Assembly (NCBI RefSeq): GCF_028993615.1
Contig: NZ_CP118632.1
Coordinates: 2,604,001 to 2,668,000, forward strand
Source of the DNA: Herbaspirillum sp. WKF16
GTDB lineage: Bacteria; Pseudomonadota; Gammaproteobacteria; Burkholderiales; Burkholderiaceae_D
DNA: 64,000 bases
Reading direction: 5' to 3'
Below are positions 32,053-41,501 of the stretch, in pieces (positions within the stretch are counted from its first letter, which is position 1; each line of letters starts with the position of its first letter). Made by a program: the position numbers and the translations under genes. Under the pieces are notes generated by a model. That model had not been told where the DNA came from. It searched no databases and saw only the letters and a list, made by a program, of their open reading frames with translations.

Positions 32053-32919
32053 ATGGATAGCCGTTACCTCAAAAGCCTGATCGCAGTCGTCGACAGCGGC
32101 TCCATCGCCGACGCCGCGCGCGCCGAGGGCTTGACCGCGGCCGCCGTCAGCCAGCGCATCCAAGCGCTGGAGCGGGAGCTGGGCGTGGAGCTGCTGTCGC
32201 GCGCCGGCCATGCGGCCAGGGCCACCGACGCCTGCGTCGCCTTGCTGCCGCGGGCGCGCCGCATCGTCGGCGAGGTGGCCTTGCTGGCCGGCGACGCCGA
32301 CGACGAAGGCCTGACCGGCACGCTGCGCATCGGCGCCATCTCCACCGCGCTGACCGGCATGCTGCCCCGCGTGCTGCGCACACTGACCGAACGCGCTCCG
32401 GGGCTGCGCCCGGCCATCGTGCCGGGCACCTCGCGCTGGCTGTACCAGGCGCTGCTAGCCGGCGAGATCGACGCCGCCATCCTGGTGGCGCCGCCCTTCG
32501 AGTTGCCGCGCACGCTGCGCGCCCGCCTGCTGCGGCAGGAAGAACTGATCCTGCTGGCGCGCCGCAGGCTGCGCGGCGACGCCGCCGCGCTGCTGCAAAG
32601 CCAGCCCTACATCCGCTACGACCCGAACGCCTGGGGCGGGCGCCTGGCGCAGCGCTACCTGGACGACCAGGGCCTGCGGCCGGCGCTGCTGTGCGATCTC
32701 GACGCGCTGGAGACCATCGCCCTGCTGGCGGCCGACGGCGTCGGCGTGAGCCTGGTGCCGCGCTGGAACGGACTGGAGAAACTGGCCGCCGGCTGCCGCA
32801 TGGAGGCGGTGGAAAGCGGCCAGGCAGGCCTGTACCGGCGCGAGCTCATCCTGCTCACGCCCGTGCAAGGCGCCCGCCCCAACATGCTGCAATTGCTGGC
32901 CGAGGCGATCCCCGCATGA
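32053..32919 (+). CDS. LysR-family transcriptional regulator
   Basis: The 288-residue protein has the winged helix-turn-helix at 1-60 (YLKSLIAVVDSGSIADAARA, then EGLTAAAVSQRIQALERELG) and a substrate-binding-like effector domain (GTLRIGAIS near the start, LALL-type ADGVGVSLVPRWN near the end). The ATG at 32053 begins the standard N-terminus. It is divergent from the VOC/GhrA-like operon, which is its most likely target, with a symmetric site in the gap. The effector is unknown, perhaps a 2-oxoacid or hydroxyacid handled by the operon. Confidence 0.88.
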   Translation: MDSRYLKSLIAVVDSGSIADAARAEGLTAAAVSQRIQALERELGVELLSRAGHAARATDACVALLPRARRIVGEVALLAGDADDEGLTGTLRIGAISTALTGMLPRVLRTLTERAPGLRPAIVPGTSRWLYQALLAGEIDAAILVAPPFELPRTLRARLLRQEELILLARRRLRGDAAALLQSQPYIRYDPNAWGGRLAQRYLDDQGLRPALLCDLDALETIALLAADGVGVSLVPRWNGLEKLAAGCRMEAVESGQAGLYRRELILLTPVQGARPNMLQLLAEAIPA

Positions 32920-33059
32920 GGTCGATGACGACCTGCGCGCCGCCTTCTTGATGTGGCTCAAGCGCCGTGCTTCGCGCGTCTGGACGCCAGGCGGCCGTAG
33001 CCATAGGCTGAAGGCATGGATCCGATTCCGGATCCTTGCCATCCCTTCGAGGAACTGCC

Positions 33060-33884
33060 ATGAGCTACAAGTCCATCCTGGTCCACGTCGACCAATCGCG
33101 CCATGCCGCGCAACGCATCCGCGTCGCCGCCGAAATCGCCCGCAACCAGCAAGCGCACCTGATCGGCAGCGCCATGACCGGCATCTCCAGCTTCATCCAG
33201 ATGGAAGGCGCGGCCTTCGTAGCCACCCACATCGACGGTTTTCGCGATCGCGCGCTGGCCGCGCTGGAAGTATTCGATGGCATCGCCCGCAGCGTGGGCG
33301 CGCTGTCCCACGAGAAGCGCTTCATCGATGACGACGTCGCCGGCGGCCTGGCGCTGCAGGCGCGCTACGCCGACCTGGTGGTGCTGAGCCAGAACGATCT
33401 CGACCAGCCCGATACCGCCTTCATCGCCGACCTGCCGGAATACGTGATGCTCAACGCCCCGCGCCCGGTGCTGATCGTGCCCTCGGCAGGCCTGTTCGAG
33501 GAAGTGGGCCGCAACGCGCTGATCGCCTGGGACGGCAGCATGCAGGCCACGCGCGCGGTCACCGCCGCGTTGCCGCTGCTGCGCCAGGCTGACAACGTCA
33601 CGGTGGCCATCTTCAATCCGGACAAGCGCCTGGGTGCGCACGGCGAGCAGCCCGGGGCCGACATCGCGCTCTACCTGGCGCGCCATGGCGTGAAGGTGGA
33701 AGTGGCGCAGGAGCGCACCGACATCGACATCGGCAACGCCATGCTCTCGCTGGCGGCCGACCGCGGTTCGGACCTGCTGGTGATGGGCGGCTACGGTCAC
33801 ACGCGCTTTCGCGAAGTGCTGCTGGGCGGCGTGACGCTCACGGTGCTCAAGACCATGACCATCCCGGTGCTGATGACGCACTGA
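33060..33884 (+). CDS. tandem-domain universal stress protein
   Basis: The 274-residue protein is made of two Usp domains in tandem, about 1-140 and 145-274. The second keeps the nucleotide-binding pattern G-x2-G-x9-G (MGGYGHTRFREVLLGGVT), and DLLVMGGYG is the classic strand. The first is less conserved. A Shine-Dalgarno-like GAGGAA precedes the ATG at 33060, which also begins the domain (MSYKSILVHVDQSRHA). It acts in the cytoplasm in stress survival. A strong terminator follows. Confidence 0.87.
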   Translation: MSYKSILVHVDQSRHAAQRIRVAAEIARNQQAHLIGSAMTGISSFIQMEGAAFVATHIDGFRDRALAALEVFDGIARSVGALSHEKRFIDDDVAGGLALQARYADLVVLSQNDLDQPDTAFIADLPEYVMLNAPRPVLIVPSAGLFEEVGRNALIAWDGSMQATRAVTAALPLLRQADNVTVAIFNPDKRLGAHGEQPGADIALYLARHGVKVEVAQERTDIDIGNAMLSLAADRGSDLLVMGGYGHTRFREVLLGGVTLTVLKTMTIPVLMTH

Positions 33885-33903
33885 GCGCCATCGCGCAGGC
33901 ATG

Positions 33904-33934
33904 AAAAAGGGCATGCCGCGGCATGCCCTTTTTT
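33904..33934 (+). terminator. rho-independent terminator after the universal stress gene
   Basis: The long perfect stem AAAAAGGGCATGCC pairs with GGCATGCCCTTTTT, followed by further Ts. It is symmetric enough to work in both directions. Confidence 0.85.
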
Positions 33935-33946
33935 ACCCGCGTCGCC

Positions 33947-33959
33947 AATTCAAAAGCAA
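33947..33959 (+). promoter_or_regulatory. Ada-box-like motif AATT-N5-GCAA
   Basis: AATT (33947-33950) and GCAA (33956-33959) are spaced by five bases, as in the E. coli Ada boxes. A -10-like GATAAA lies at 33974-33979, so the motif would overlap the -35 region, as at alkA. It precedes a 2OG-Fe(II) oxygenase gene. The motif is short and could be chance. Confidence 0.35.
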
Positions 33960-34024
33960 GCGGCGGAGTGCGGGATAAACCCGGCATGCGCACACTGGCT
34001 GGCATCCCACCACCAGGAATTCCC

Positions 34025-34780
34025 ATGCATGCCACCTCCCCGGCCCTCGCGCCAGCTCCCTTCGACGCTCTTGCCGCGCGCATCGAAGCCCTACCCTGGA
34101 CGGCGCTGGTCGCCGAACTCGACGACGCCGGCCGGGCGCTCATTCCCGGCCTGCTGGATGCGCGCGAGACGGCGCTGCTGGCCGGTTGCTACGACGACGA
34201 CCGGTTGTTCCGTTCGCGCATCCTGATGGCGCGCCACAATTTCGGCCTGGGCGAGTACAAGTATTTCCGCTATCCGCTGCCGTCGCCGGTGCAGGCGCTG
34301 CGCGGCGCGCTGTATCCGCGCCTGGCGCCGCTGGCCAACCGCTGGAATGCGCAGATGGGCATTGACGTGCGCTACCCCGACGAGCACGTCGATTTCCTGC
34401 GCCGCTGCCACCAGGCCGGGCAAGTGCGGCCCACGCCGCTGTTGCTGCGCTACGGGGCGGGCGACTACAACTGCCTGCACCAGGATCTGTACGGGGAGCA
34501 TGTGTTTCCGCTGCAGGTAGCGATCCTGCTGTCCGAGCCCGGAGCGGATTTCGAAGGCGGCGAGTTCGTGCTGACCGAGCAGCGGCCGCGCATGCAGTCG
34601 CGGCCCGAGGTGGTGCCGCTGCGCCGCGGCGATGCGGTGGCGTTCGCCGTCAGCCAGCGGCCGGTGCAAGGGGCGCGCGGCCCCGGCCATGTCTACCGGG
34701 TCGGCATGCGGCACGGCGTGTCGCGCCTGCGCTGGGGATCACGGCATACGTTGGGCATCATCTTCCATGACGCCGCCTGA
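34025..34780 (+). CDS. 2OG-Fe(II) oxygenase family protein
   Basis: The 251-residue protein has a complete non-haem iron site: His152 and Asp154 (CLHQDLYGEHVFPLQ) and distal His230, with Arg240 ten residues on to bind 2-oxoglutarate (MRHGVSRLRWGSRHTLG). The double-stranded beta-helix core with EGGEFVLTEQRPR resembles prolyl-hydroxylase-like members more than AlkB itself. The ATG at 34025 has an AGGA sequence ahead of it. An Ada-box-like motif upstream hints at induction by alkylating agents. The substrate is unknown; it is convergent with the PepSY gene. Confidence 0.82.
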   Translation: MHATSPALAPAPFDALAARIEALPWTALVAELDDAGRALIPGLLDARETALLAGCYDDDRLFRSRILMARHNFGLGEYKYFRYPLPSPVQALRGALYPRLAPLANRWNAQMGIDVRYPDEHVDFLRRCHQAGQVRPTPLLLRYGAGDYNCLHQDLYGEHVFPLQVAILLSEPGADFEGGEFVLTEQRPRMQSRPEVVPLRRGDAVAFAVSQRPVQGARGPGHVYRVGMRHGVSRLRWGSRHTLGIIFHDAA

Positions 34781-34790
34781 GGCGTGAACC

Positions 34791-36038
34791 TCAGCGCGGC
34801 CCGGCCGCCGCGCCCGGCATCGGCGCGGGGCCGCCGGCGAGCCTGGCGCGCTGTTGCAGGCGGGCGCGGCGCTTGCGCACCCAGATGATCACGCCGGTCA
34901 CCGAGAGCATCGCCACCAGCGCGCCCATGAAGGAGATCAGGATGCGGCCGGGCAAGCCCAGGATGCGCCCCGAATGCAGCGGGAATTGCGCTTGCAGGAA
35001 GATGTCGCCGGCGCTGCCGCTGCCCGGCAGGCGTCCGCCCTCGTAGGCGCCGCTGGCGGCGTCGAAGTACAGCCAGGCATTGCCCAGGCCGCCGTCGCCG
35101 TGGTCGTTGCCGGGCGCGAAAAAGCCCACGCCATAGACGCCGAACATGCCCGAATAGAACACCCCGCCGGCCGGCTCGCTCAGCCCCAGCTTGGCGGCCT
35201 GCTGCCGTCCCAGCGCGATGGCCCGCTCGCGCGAGACCGCCGGCTCGCCCACCTTCTCCGGCGCCAGCGGCGCGCGCGTCTCGAAGGGGCCGGCGGTCAG
35301 CGTCGATACCGTCTGCAGGATGGGCCGCATCACCTGGCGCTCCAGGTTCATCGATATCGAGGTCACCGCCAGCACCAGCAGCAATCCCCAGACCCACACG
35401 CCGCCGGAACGGTGCAGGTCGAAGTTGAGCTTGTGGCCGCCGTCGCGCCAGCGCAACGCGAACGACTTGCGCCAGCTGCGCCAGTTGGGGAAGGACAGGT
35501 AGATCGCGATGAAGCAGTCCAGCATCCACACGATGCCGATGATGCCCATCAGCCAGATCCCGGTCTCGATGCCGCCCATGTCGGGCAGGTGCATGGTGTA
35601 GTGCAGCTTGTAGAGGAAGGGCAGCAGGTTCTCGCGCGAGAGCGAGATCGCGCCCCACATCCGGCGCCCCTGGATCTCGGCGGTGACGGGGTCGACCGCG
35701 ATCTGGTTGTAGTCCAGGACGTAGAGCTTGCCGGTGGCCGGGTCGATCCGCGGCTCCACCATCATGTTCATGGTATGGCCGGGCTCTTCGGCGGTCAGCA
35801 CGTAGGTCACGCGCAGCTTGGGCTCGGCCTTCTCCACCAGGTTGGCCAGCTCCAGCCCCGGCCTGGGCGCGCCGGCGTTCGGCTGGTCGGCGCTCTTGGC
35901 ATGGAACAGATGGGGATTGAGCCACGCATCCAGTTCGTGATCCCAGGAAATCACCGCGCCGGTGGCGCCCGCAATGAAAAGGAAGACCGCCGCAGCCAGG
36001 CCGAACCAGCGGTGGATGATGACGAAGAATGCGCGCAT
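34791..36038 (-). CDS. PepSY-associated transmembrane protein
   Basis: The 415-residue protein opens with a membrane helix bearing FVIIHRWFGLAAAVFLFIAG and has the helix pairs and periplasmic PepSY-like regions of the PepSY_TM family (LHYTMHLPDMGGIETGIWLM, HRSGGVWVWGLLLVLAVTSI, and a last helix followed by WVRKRRARLQQ). Conserved His residues in helices suggest a haem- or quinone-linked reductase. Relatives often sit beside TonB siderophore receptors and may reduce ferric siderophores. Here it stands alone. The ATG at 36038 starts the first helix. Confidence 0.83.
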   Translation of the reverse strand: MRAFFVIIHRWFGLAAAVFLFIAGATGAVISWDHELDAWLNPHLFHAKSADQPNAGAPRPGLELANLVEKAEPKLRVTYVLTAEEPGHTMNMMVEPRIDPATGKLYVLDYNQIAVDPVTAEIQGRRMWGAISLSRENLLPFLYKLHYTMHLPDMGGIETGIWLMGIIGIVWMLDCFIAIYLSFPNWRSWRKSFALRWRDGGHKLNFDLHRSGGVWVWGLLLVLAVTSISMNLERQVMRPILQTVSTLTAGPFETRAPLAPEKVGEPAVSRERAIALGRQQAAKLGLSEPAGGVFYSGMFGVYGVGFFAPGNDHGDGGLGNAWLYFDAASGAYEGGRLPGSGSAGDIFLQAQFPLHSGRILGLPGRILISFMGALVAMLSVTGVIIWVRKRRARLQQRARLAGGPAPMPGAAAGPR

Positions 36039-36150
36039 TGCTTGTGTACCTGGCGGGTGGCTTGGTCCTGTTGAATTGTTCGGATCGATGGCGGCGGATG
36101 CGCCGGCAGGCATTGTACTACCTGCCGGCGCCATGGCTGCCTGCCGGGCC

Positions 36151-39100
36151 TCAGGCCGCGGCTGCGATCTTCTTCAGGATGTCCTGCAACTGGTCGATGT
36201 CGTAGGGCTTGGGCAGCGAATGCGAAGCAAAGCCCACATTGCGCGCCACCATCGCGCCGTAGCCGGACGCGAAGATCACCGCCAGCTCGGGGAAACGCAC
36301 CAGCGCCTTCTTGGCCAGGTCCACGCCGGAGATGCCCGGCAGGTTGACGTCGGTAAACAGGACGTCGAAGGTCTGCTCCTCCAGCGCCTGCTCCGCCTCT
36401 TCCCCGCTGGTCACGCCGCGGGCCGCGTGGCCCAGGGTTTCCAGCAGCTCGCACACCAGCTGCTGCGAGTCGATGTTGTCTTCCACCACCAACAGGCGCA
36501 AGCCGCCGGCGGCCGGCATCGACGCCGATGCCGCTTGCGGCACGGCCGCGCCGTTGGAGGCGGCGTAGCCGGCCTGCGCCTGGGCCTGCTCCAGCTGTTC
36601 CGGCGCCTGCTCCGACTTGCGCTGGCGCTCGGCCACCGGCAATACATGGATCGTGGCCGATGCCGCCGCCTCGCCCTCGGCCTGCGCGGCCGACCGTTGA
36701 TGCGCGCGCTGCGCCAACTGCGCGTCATGCACCCGGTTGGACAGCATGTGGCGGATACGGCGCGCCAGCTGGTTGATGCGGTAAGGCTTGGACAACAGCT
36801 CCACGCCGGCGTCCAGGCGCCCCTCATGCACGATGGCGTCGCGCGGATAGCCCGAGGTGAACAGCACCTCGATGTCCGGCAACAGCAGGCGCGCCTGGCG
36901 CGCCAGTTCGGTGGCCGGCACGCTGCCCGGCATCACCACGTCGGTAAACAGCATGTCGATATGGATCCCGCTCTGCACGATGCCCAGCGCGCGCTCGCCG
37001 TTGTCGGCCTTAAGCACCTGGTAACCCAGCGACGACAGCGTATCGATCACGGTCAGCTGCAGGTTGGGATCGTCCTCTACCACCAGGATGGTCTCGTCGC
37101 CGCCGCGCACTTCCATCTCGCGGTTGTCTTCGATGGCGACCTCATCCTCGCGTGAGCGCGGGAAATAGATACGGATCGTGGTGCCGTGGCCCTGCTCGCT
37201 GTGGATGCTGATGTGGCCCTTGCTCTGCTTGACGAAACCGTAGGCCATCGACAAGCCCAGGCCGGTGCCCTCACCTTCCTTCTTGGTGGTGAAGAACGGC
37301 TCGAAGGCGCGCTCGCGCACGTGGGGCGACATGCCGTGGCCGTTATCTGAAATCGACAGCTCCACATACTCGCCCGGACTCAGGTCGGCCTGCGACAGGA
37401 AATGCGGGTCGGACAACTGTACGTTCTCGATCTGCAGCGTCAGCCGGCCGCCGCTGGGCATGGCGTCGCGCGCATTGATGGCGGTATTGATGATGAGGTT
37501 CTCGACCTGATTGGGGTCGAGCATGGTGTTCCACAGCTGGCGTGTGATGACGGTCGAGATCTCGATGGTCTCGCCCACCGCGCGGCGCAGCAGGTCGGCC
37601 ATGTTCTGCACCACCCGTTCCAGGTTGATGCTGCGCGGCTGCAGCGGCTGGCGCCGGGCGAAGGCCAGCAACTGCGAAGAGAGCTTGGCGCCGCGGTCGA
37701 CTGCGGCAATCGCGATCTTGACGCGCTGGCGGCCGCGCTCTTCCAGCGCTGGATCCGATTGCAGCAGCTGCAGGTTGCCGCCGATGATCTGCAGCACGTT
37801 GTTGAAGTCATGCGCCACGCCGCCGGTCAGCTGCCCCACCGCTTCCATCTTCTGCATCTGGCCCAGCGCCGCCTCGGCGCGGCTGCGCTCCAGGATCTCC
37901 TCGACCACGCGCTGCTCCAGGGTATCGTTGAGCTCGCGCAGCGCTTCCTCCGCGCGGCGCCGCTCGGTGATGTCGGTGGACACCGCGATCATGGCCTGCG
38001 GACGGCCGTCGGCGTCGACGATGCGGCTGATATTGCTGGAGACCCAGAAGGTCGAGCCATCCGGCCGCACGTAGCGTTTTTCCAGGGTGAAGGATTCGCC
38101 GTCCTCGATACAGCGGTTGAACATCGCCATGTTCAGCGGCACGTCCTCCGGATGGGTGACGTCAGCCAGCGTCATCTCAAGCAGCTCGTCCTCGCTGCGG
38201 CAAAGCATGCGGCACAGCGCGTCGTTGACGCGCAGGTAGCGGCCCTGCAGGTCGAGCTCGGAGAAGCAGACCGAGGCCTGGTTGAAGATCGCGGTCAGGC
38301 GATTCTCGCTCCACAGCAGCGCCTGCATGCCGCGCCGACGCTCGGTCAGGTCGACGAAGGTGCACAGCGCCCCCTGCAGCACGCCGTCCTGCCACACCGG
38401 ATGCGCCTGGTACTGCACCGGGAAGCTGCTGCCGTCGGCGCGGAAGAACACTTCGCTGTCGACCTGGGCCGACACGCCATCGCGCGCGGCCAGGTAGACC
38501 GGGCTGTCGGCCAGCGCATAGGGGCTGCCGTCCGGATGCGAATGGTGGATCACGTCATGCGCGGCGCGGCCCAGCACATCCTGCTCGCCGGCGAAGCCGA
38601 GCATGCGCAGGAAGGCGGCATTGCACAGCGTGACCAGGCCGTTGCGGTCGATCGAGTAGAAACCCTGGTCGGTGGAATCCAGCAGCTGGCGCACGAAGGC
38701 GTTGTTGGCGCGCATGCTGGTCTCGGACGCGGCCAGTGCGTGCTCCATCTGCTTGCGCTCGGTAACGTCGAACACCACGCCGACGTAGCGCTTGTCGGTG
38801 CGCGGATCGTCGCGCACCACCTCGCCCTTGCGCGCCAGCCAGCGCCGCTGGCCGTCCGGACGGGTGATGTGGTACTCGGTATATTCCAGCGGATTGCGAT
38901 CGTCCTGCGCCTGGATCGTGGCGATGCCCAGGCGCGGCCGGTACTGCTCGTCGATCATTTCCACCAGCCGGTCGGCCTCGACCTCGCCGCCCGGCGGCAG
39001 GCCCCACAACTGGCGGAAACGGTCCGACACCAGCAGCTTGCCGGATTCCGGGAACCACTCGAAGATGCCGATGCCGCCGGCGCTGTCGGCGATGCGCAGG

Positions 39101-40074
39101 CGCTCCTCGGCAACGAAGCGTTCGGTAACGTCGACACCCTCGATGAAGATGCCGTCCACCCGGCCGTCGGCGCCGTTCATGGGCTGCAGCACGAAGTCGA
39201 GCACCACCTCGGAGAACTCGCCATCCCGGCCGTCTGCGCCGCGCCGCAGGAACAGCTTGGCGCCACGCGCGGTATAGGTCTCGCCGCTGCGGTAGACGCG
39301 GTCGAGCAACTGGAACAAGTCTTCATCCAGCAATTGCGGAAATGCTTCGCGAGCGGGACGGCCGATTACGGGACGTTCGCCGAACAAATGGAAATAGGCG
39401 CGGTTGACCATCTCGAAGATGTGCTCCGGCCCGCGCACCACGGCCATGAAGCTGGGCGACTGCTCCAGCAGCTCGCGCAGGAAACGCGTCTCGGCCGATA
39501 ACCGGCGTTGCGCCTGCTGCGCGCTGTCGCGTTCCATCGTCAGCTCGCGGTTGATCTCGTCGAGGCGCCGCGCGTCCGGCGGCATGCGTTTTCCCACGCG
39601 CGGCAGACGGGTGGAGTCGATGATGGCGCACATCACGCCCTCGACGCGCAAGCCGTCCTCGGCGAACACCGGCACGTAAGAGAAATCGAACCAGGTTTCA
39701 TCCGTGCCGGCGTCGGCCGGCAGGGTCACGCGCTGGTCTTCCAGCAGTTGCTGGCGCCCCTCGAAGCAGGCGTCGATCGCGGCTTCATGCGCTTCGCGGA
39801 TGTCGGGCCAGAACAGGACCTCGCTCAGGCTGGCGCCGAAGGCGGCAGGATGGTGCTGGCCGATACAGGCGGCGAAGGCGTCGTTGTAGAGCATGCTGCG
39901 CGCATCGCCCCACACCAGCAGCATGGGTGACGGCGAATGCAGCGCGATATTGAGCGCGGTGCGCAATGACGCCGGCCACCACGCCGGCTGGCCCAATGCG
40001 GAGCCCGACCAGTCCGAAGCGGATATGATGCGGCCGGCCCCGCCGCCGCCGCGCAACCAAGAAATTTCTGCCAT
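36151..40074 (-). CDS. multi-PAS hybrid histidine kinase with two receiver domains
   Basis: The protein has about 1307 residues from the ATG at 40074. A sensory N-domain (ALGQPAWWPASLRTALNIAL) is followed by four PAS domains (for example FLRELLEQSPSFMAVVRGPE, LLDSTDQGFYSIDRNGLVTL, IFNQASVCFSELDLQGRYLR). Next come a dimerisation helix with VAHDFNNVLQIIGG and an ATPase (ISDNGHGMSP, GEGTGLGLSMAYGF). Two C-terminal receivers end it (DMLFTDVVMPG and DVLFTDVNLPG). No membrane helix is seen, so it is cytosolic. In-frame ATGs at 40221 and 40245 are possible but lie before recognisable sequence. No output regulator is adjacent. Confidence 0.87.
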   Translation of the reverse strand: MAEISWLRGGGGAGRIISASDWSGSALGQPAWWPASLRTALNIALHSPSPMLLVWGDARSMLYNDAFAACIGQHHPAAFGASLSEVLFWPDIREAHEAAIDACFEGRQQLLEDQRVTLPADAGTDETWFDFSYVPVFAEDGLRVEGVMCAIIDSTRLPRVGKRMPPDARRLDEINRELTMERDSAQQAQRRLSAETRFLRELLEQSPSFMAVVRGPEHIFEMVNRAYFHLFGERPVIGRPAREAFPQLLDEDLFQLLDRVYRSGETYTARGAKLFLRRGADGRDGEFSEVVLDFVLQPMNGADGRVDGIFIEGVDVTERFVAEERLRIADSAGGIGIFEWFPESGKLLVSDRFRQLWGLPPGGEVEADRLVEMIDEQYRPRLGIATIQAQDDRNPLEYTEYHITRPDGQRRWLARKGEVVRDDPRTDKRYVGVVFDVTERKQMEHALAASETSMRANNAFVRQLLDSTDQGFYSIDRNGLVTLCNAAFLRMLGFAGEQDVLGRAAHDVIHHSHPDGSPYALADSPVYLAARDGVSAQVDSEVFFRADGSSFPVQYQAHPVWQDGVLQGALCTFVDLTERRRGMQALLWSENRLTAIFNQASVCFSELDLQGRYLRVNDALCRMLCRSEDELLEMTLADVTHPEDVPLNMAMFNRCIEDGESFTLEKRYVRPDGSTFWVSSNISRIVDADGRPQAMIAVSTDITERRRAEEALRELNDTLEQRVVEEILERSRAEAALGQMQKMEAVGQLTGGVAHDFNNVLQIIGGNLQLLQSDPALEERGRQRVKIAIAAVDRGAKLSSQLLAFARRQPLQPRSINLERVVQNMADLLRRAVGETIEISTVITRQLWNTMLDPNQVENLIINTAINARDAMPSGGRLTLQIENVQLSDPHFLSQADLSPGEYVELSISDNGHGMSPHVRERAFEPFFTTKKEGEGTGLGLSMAYGFVKQSKGHISIHSEQGHGTTIRIYFPRSREDEVAIEDNREMEVRGGDETILVVEDDPNLQLTVIDTLSSLGYQVLKADNGERALGIVQSGIHIDMLFTDVVMPGSVPATELARQARLLLPDIEVLFTSGYPRDAIVHEGRLDAGVELLSKPYRINQLARRIRHMLSNRVHDAQLAQRAHQRSAAQAEGEAAASATIHVLPVAERQRKSEQAPEQLEQAQAQAGYAASNGAAVPQAASASMPAAGGLRLLVVEDNIDSQQLVCELLETLGHAARGVTSGEEAEQALEEQTFDVLFTDVNLPGISGVDLAKKALVRFPELAVIFASGYGAMVARNVGFASHSLPKPYDIDQLQDILKKIAAAA

Positions 40075-40416
40075 GTCGTGAAACGTTCGTGTAAGCACTT
40101 TTAGGTCTGGTCGGCAGCCGCCCTGTCCGGCGCTGCCATCGTCTGTGCGCTTTCGAATGATTGTTCGGCGCGTCCCGGTCCTGCGAGAACCGCCTTCCCC
40201 CGCACCGGCCAGCTCCGTCATCGCGAAGTCCCGGCGTGTCAACAATGTTTCGATCGATTATACGGGAAGCCCGCTTTTTCACGGCATGCGCGACAAGCCC
40301 GGCCGATGTTGGATGAAGGGCCGCAAAGCCAGGCTGTGCAAGGCTTTACGACCCCTTCCTGTTTTCCTACAAAGTTTTGAGCAGTCCACCGACAGTGAAC
40401 CGGCATCGACGAGCGT
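40075..40416. other. intergenic region upstream of the hybrid kinase
   Basis: The stretch may include a short N-terminal extension of the kinase if an earlier ATG is used. It has a weak dyad, AAAGCC-N11-GGCTTT (40325-40347), which could end transcription of the small upstream gene. I see no gene and no clear promoter. Confidence 0.45.
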
Positions 40417-40809
40417 TCAGCGTCCCTTCTTCTTTTGCGCCCGCTCTTCCCGCAGGATGCGATTGAGCTCGGCCAGCTCGTTGACGGCGTCCTGGGTCAG
40501 GATCACCGGTTCGTTGGCGTGGTAGGCGCGTCCGCCCAGACGGCCGTTCATGCCGATGTAGGCGCGCGCGCATTCGCGGCGATAGGCCATGATGCCGTCC
40601 TCGCCGGTCAGCGGCGCGCCGGACGAGTCGCGCGGTTCGGCGAACGCGGCATGCATCTCCTCGTCGCCGTCGTCGGCCTTGAGCGTATCGGATGGATGGA
40701 CGGCATGAGCGCCGTTGTGGTTGCCGACGTGATTGCGATAGGCATCCCAATCGCCTTGCTGGATCGAGATGTTCTTGTCGGACGGATGTGCGGAATCGGA
40801 CTTGTCCAT
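40417..40809 (-). CDS. small hydrophilic protein of unknown function
   Basis: This is a 130-residue soluble protein rich in Asp, His, Ala and Arg, ending in a basic tail (EERAQKKKGR). A central segment (AYRRECARAYIGMNGRLGGR) looks folded; the N-terminal 60 residues look disordered. A good Shine-Dalgarno sequence (AGGGG, about eight bases before the ATG) supports translation. It lies on the same strand as the hybrid kinase, 342 bases ahead of it. I recognise no family. It belongs to the same general style of small hydrophilic proteins as those near 4.6-5.0 kb. Confidence 0.6.
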   Translation of the reverse strand: MDKSDSAHPSDKNISIQQGDWDAYRNHVGNHNGAHAVHPSDTLKADDGDEEMHAAFAEPRDSSGAPLTGEDGIMAYRRECARAYIGMNGRLGGRAYHANEPVILTQDAVNELAELNRILREERAQKKKGR

Positions 40810-41501
40810 GATGCTACCCCTGTCAAAGTACCAATGCTGGCGATCTGCGCCAGGCGCATTGCGCCGCGCGCCGTTTCGGCTCGGCCGCGCAGCGCCGCGA
40901 GGCCCGCTTCCAGCAGTCCGCCAGGCATGCGGAGCCGCCGAAGCTGCAATCGATTTTCTCCGTGCGTTTCATCGACAGCATAGGTGTTTACTCCCGTTTG
41001 CGTTTCGATGCACTGCGGTCGCCGACGAAATTATTTTAGCCAAACTCTGCGTTCCCGGCTGACTTTGTTTGAGCGAATCGACAGTGCAACATTGCCTCTG
41101 AACATCATCGCGCAATCGCGCCCGCAAGTTCGTTCATCGCGCGCGAATCCGCCTCGTTGCGATCGCCTTCAAGACGATTTTTTTCCGAGCCTGGCGATCG
41201 TAATGTGTGGCATTGATGAGTCATATCGGACGCCCTCGTATTCATTTGTAGGACAAAGCGGAAGTTTCCCGCAGGCGCTTTGCGGTCGCACCGGGATGAG
41301 GGGGGAATTACTTCCCATCAATTCCGGCAAGACGCCTATAATTGCGATCTTCAAGAGGCAGTTCCCGAACGCAGCCGGACGTGCGCCCAGGCGGCGCCGG
41401 CCAGGATCATCCCTGCCTCCGCAATCCGATGCGGCCGCGGCGCAAACTGCCTGCGGCGCGCACGCGCCCACACCAGAGCGGCTCCGGGAGATACACGCAG
41501 C
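40810..41501. other. long divergent intergenic region before the bacteriophytochrome
   Basis: This 692-base gap separates the leftward small gene from the rightward phytochrome. It has a GC-rich left half, an AT-rich patch (about 41026-41050), a GGGAA-TTAC-TTCCC dyad (41303-41316) and a TATAAT (41337-41342). Reading frames across it carry no recognisable protein. A small RNA or long leader could be hidden here, but I cannot show one. Confidence 0.45.
41312..41342 (+). promoter_or_regulatory. candidate phytochrome promoter
   Basis: A perfect -10 TATAAT (41337-41342) has a -35-like TTCCCA (41312-41317) at a long 19-base spacing. The GGGAA/TTCCC dyad overlaps the -35. Transcription from here would give a leader of about 150 bases. 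Confidence 0.4.

Noticed and set aside
32919..32934. Hairpin AGGTCG-ATGA-CGACCT after the LysR gene as a terminator
   Set aside because: No T run follows and the stem is only six bases.
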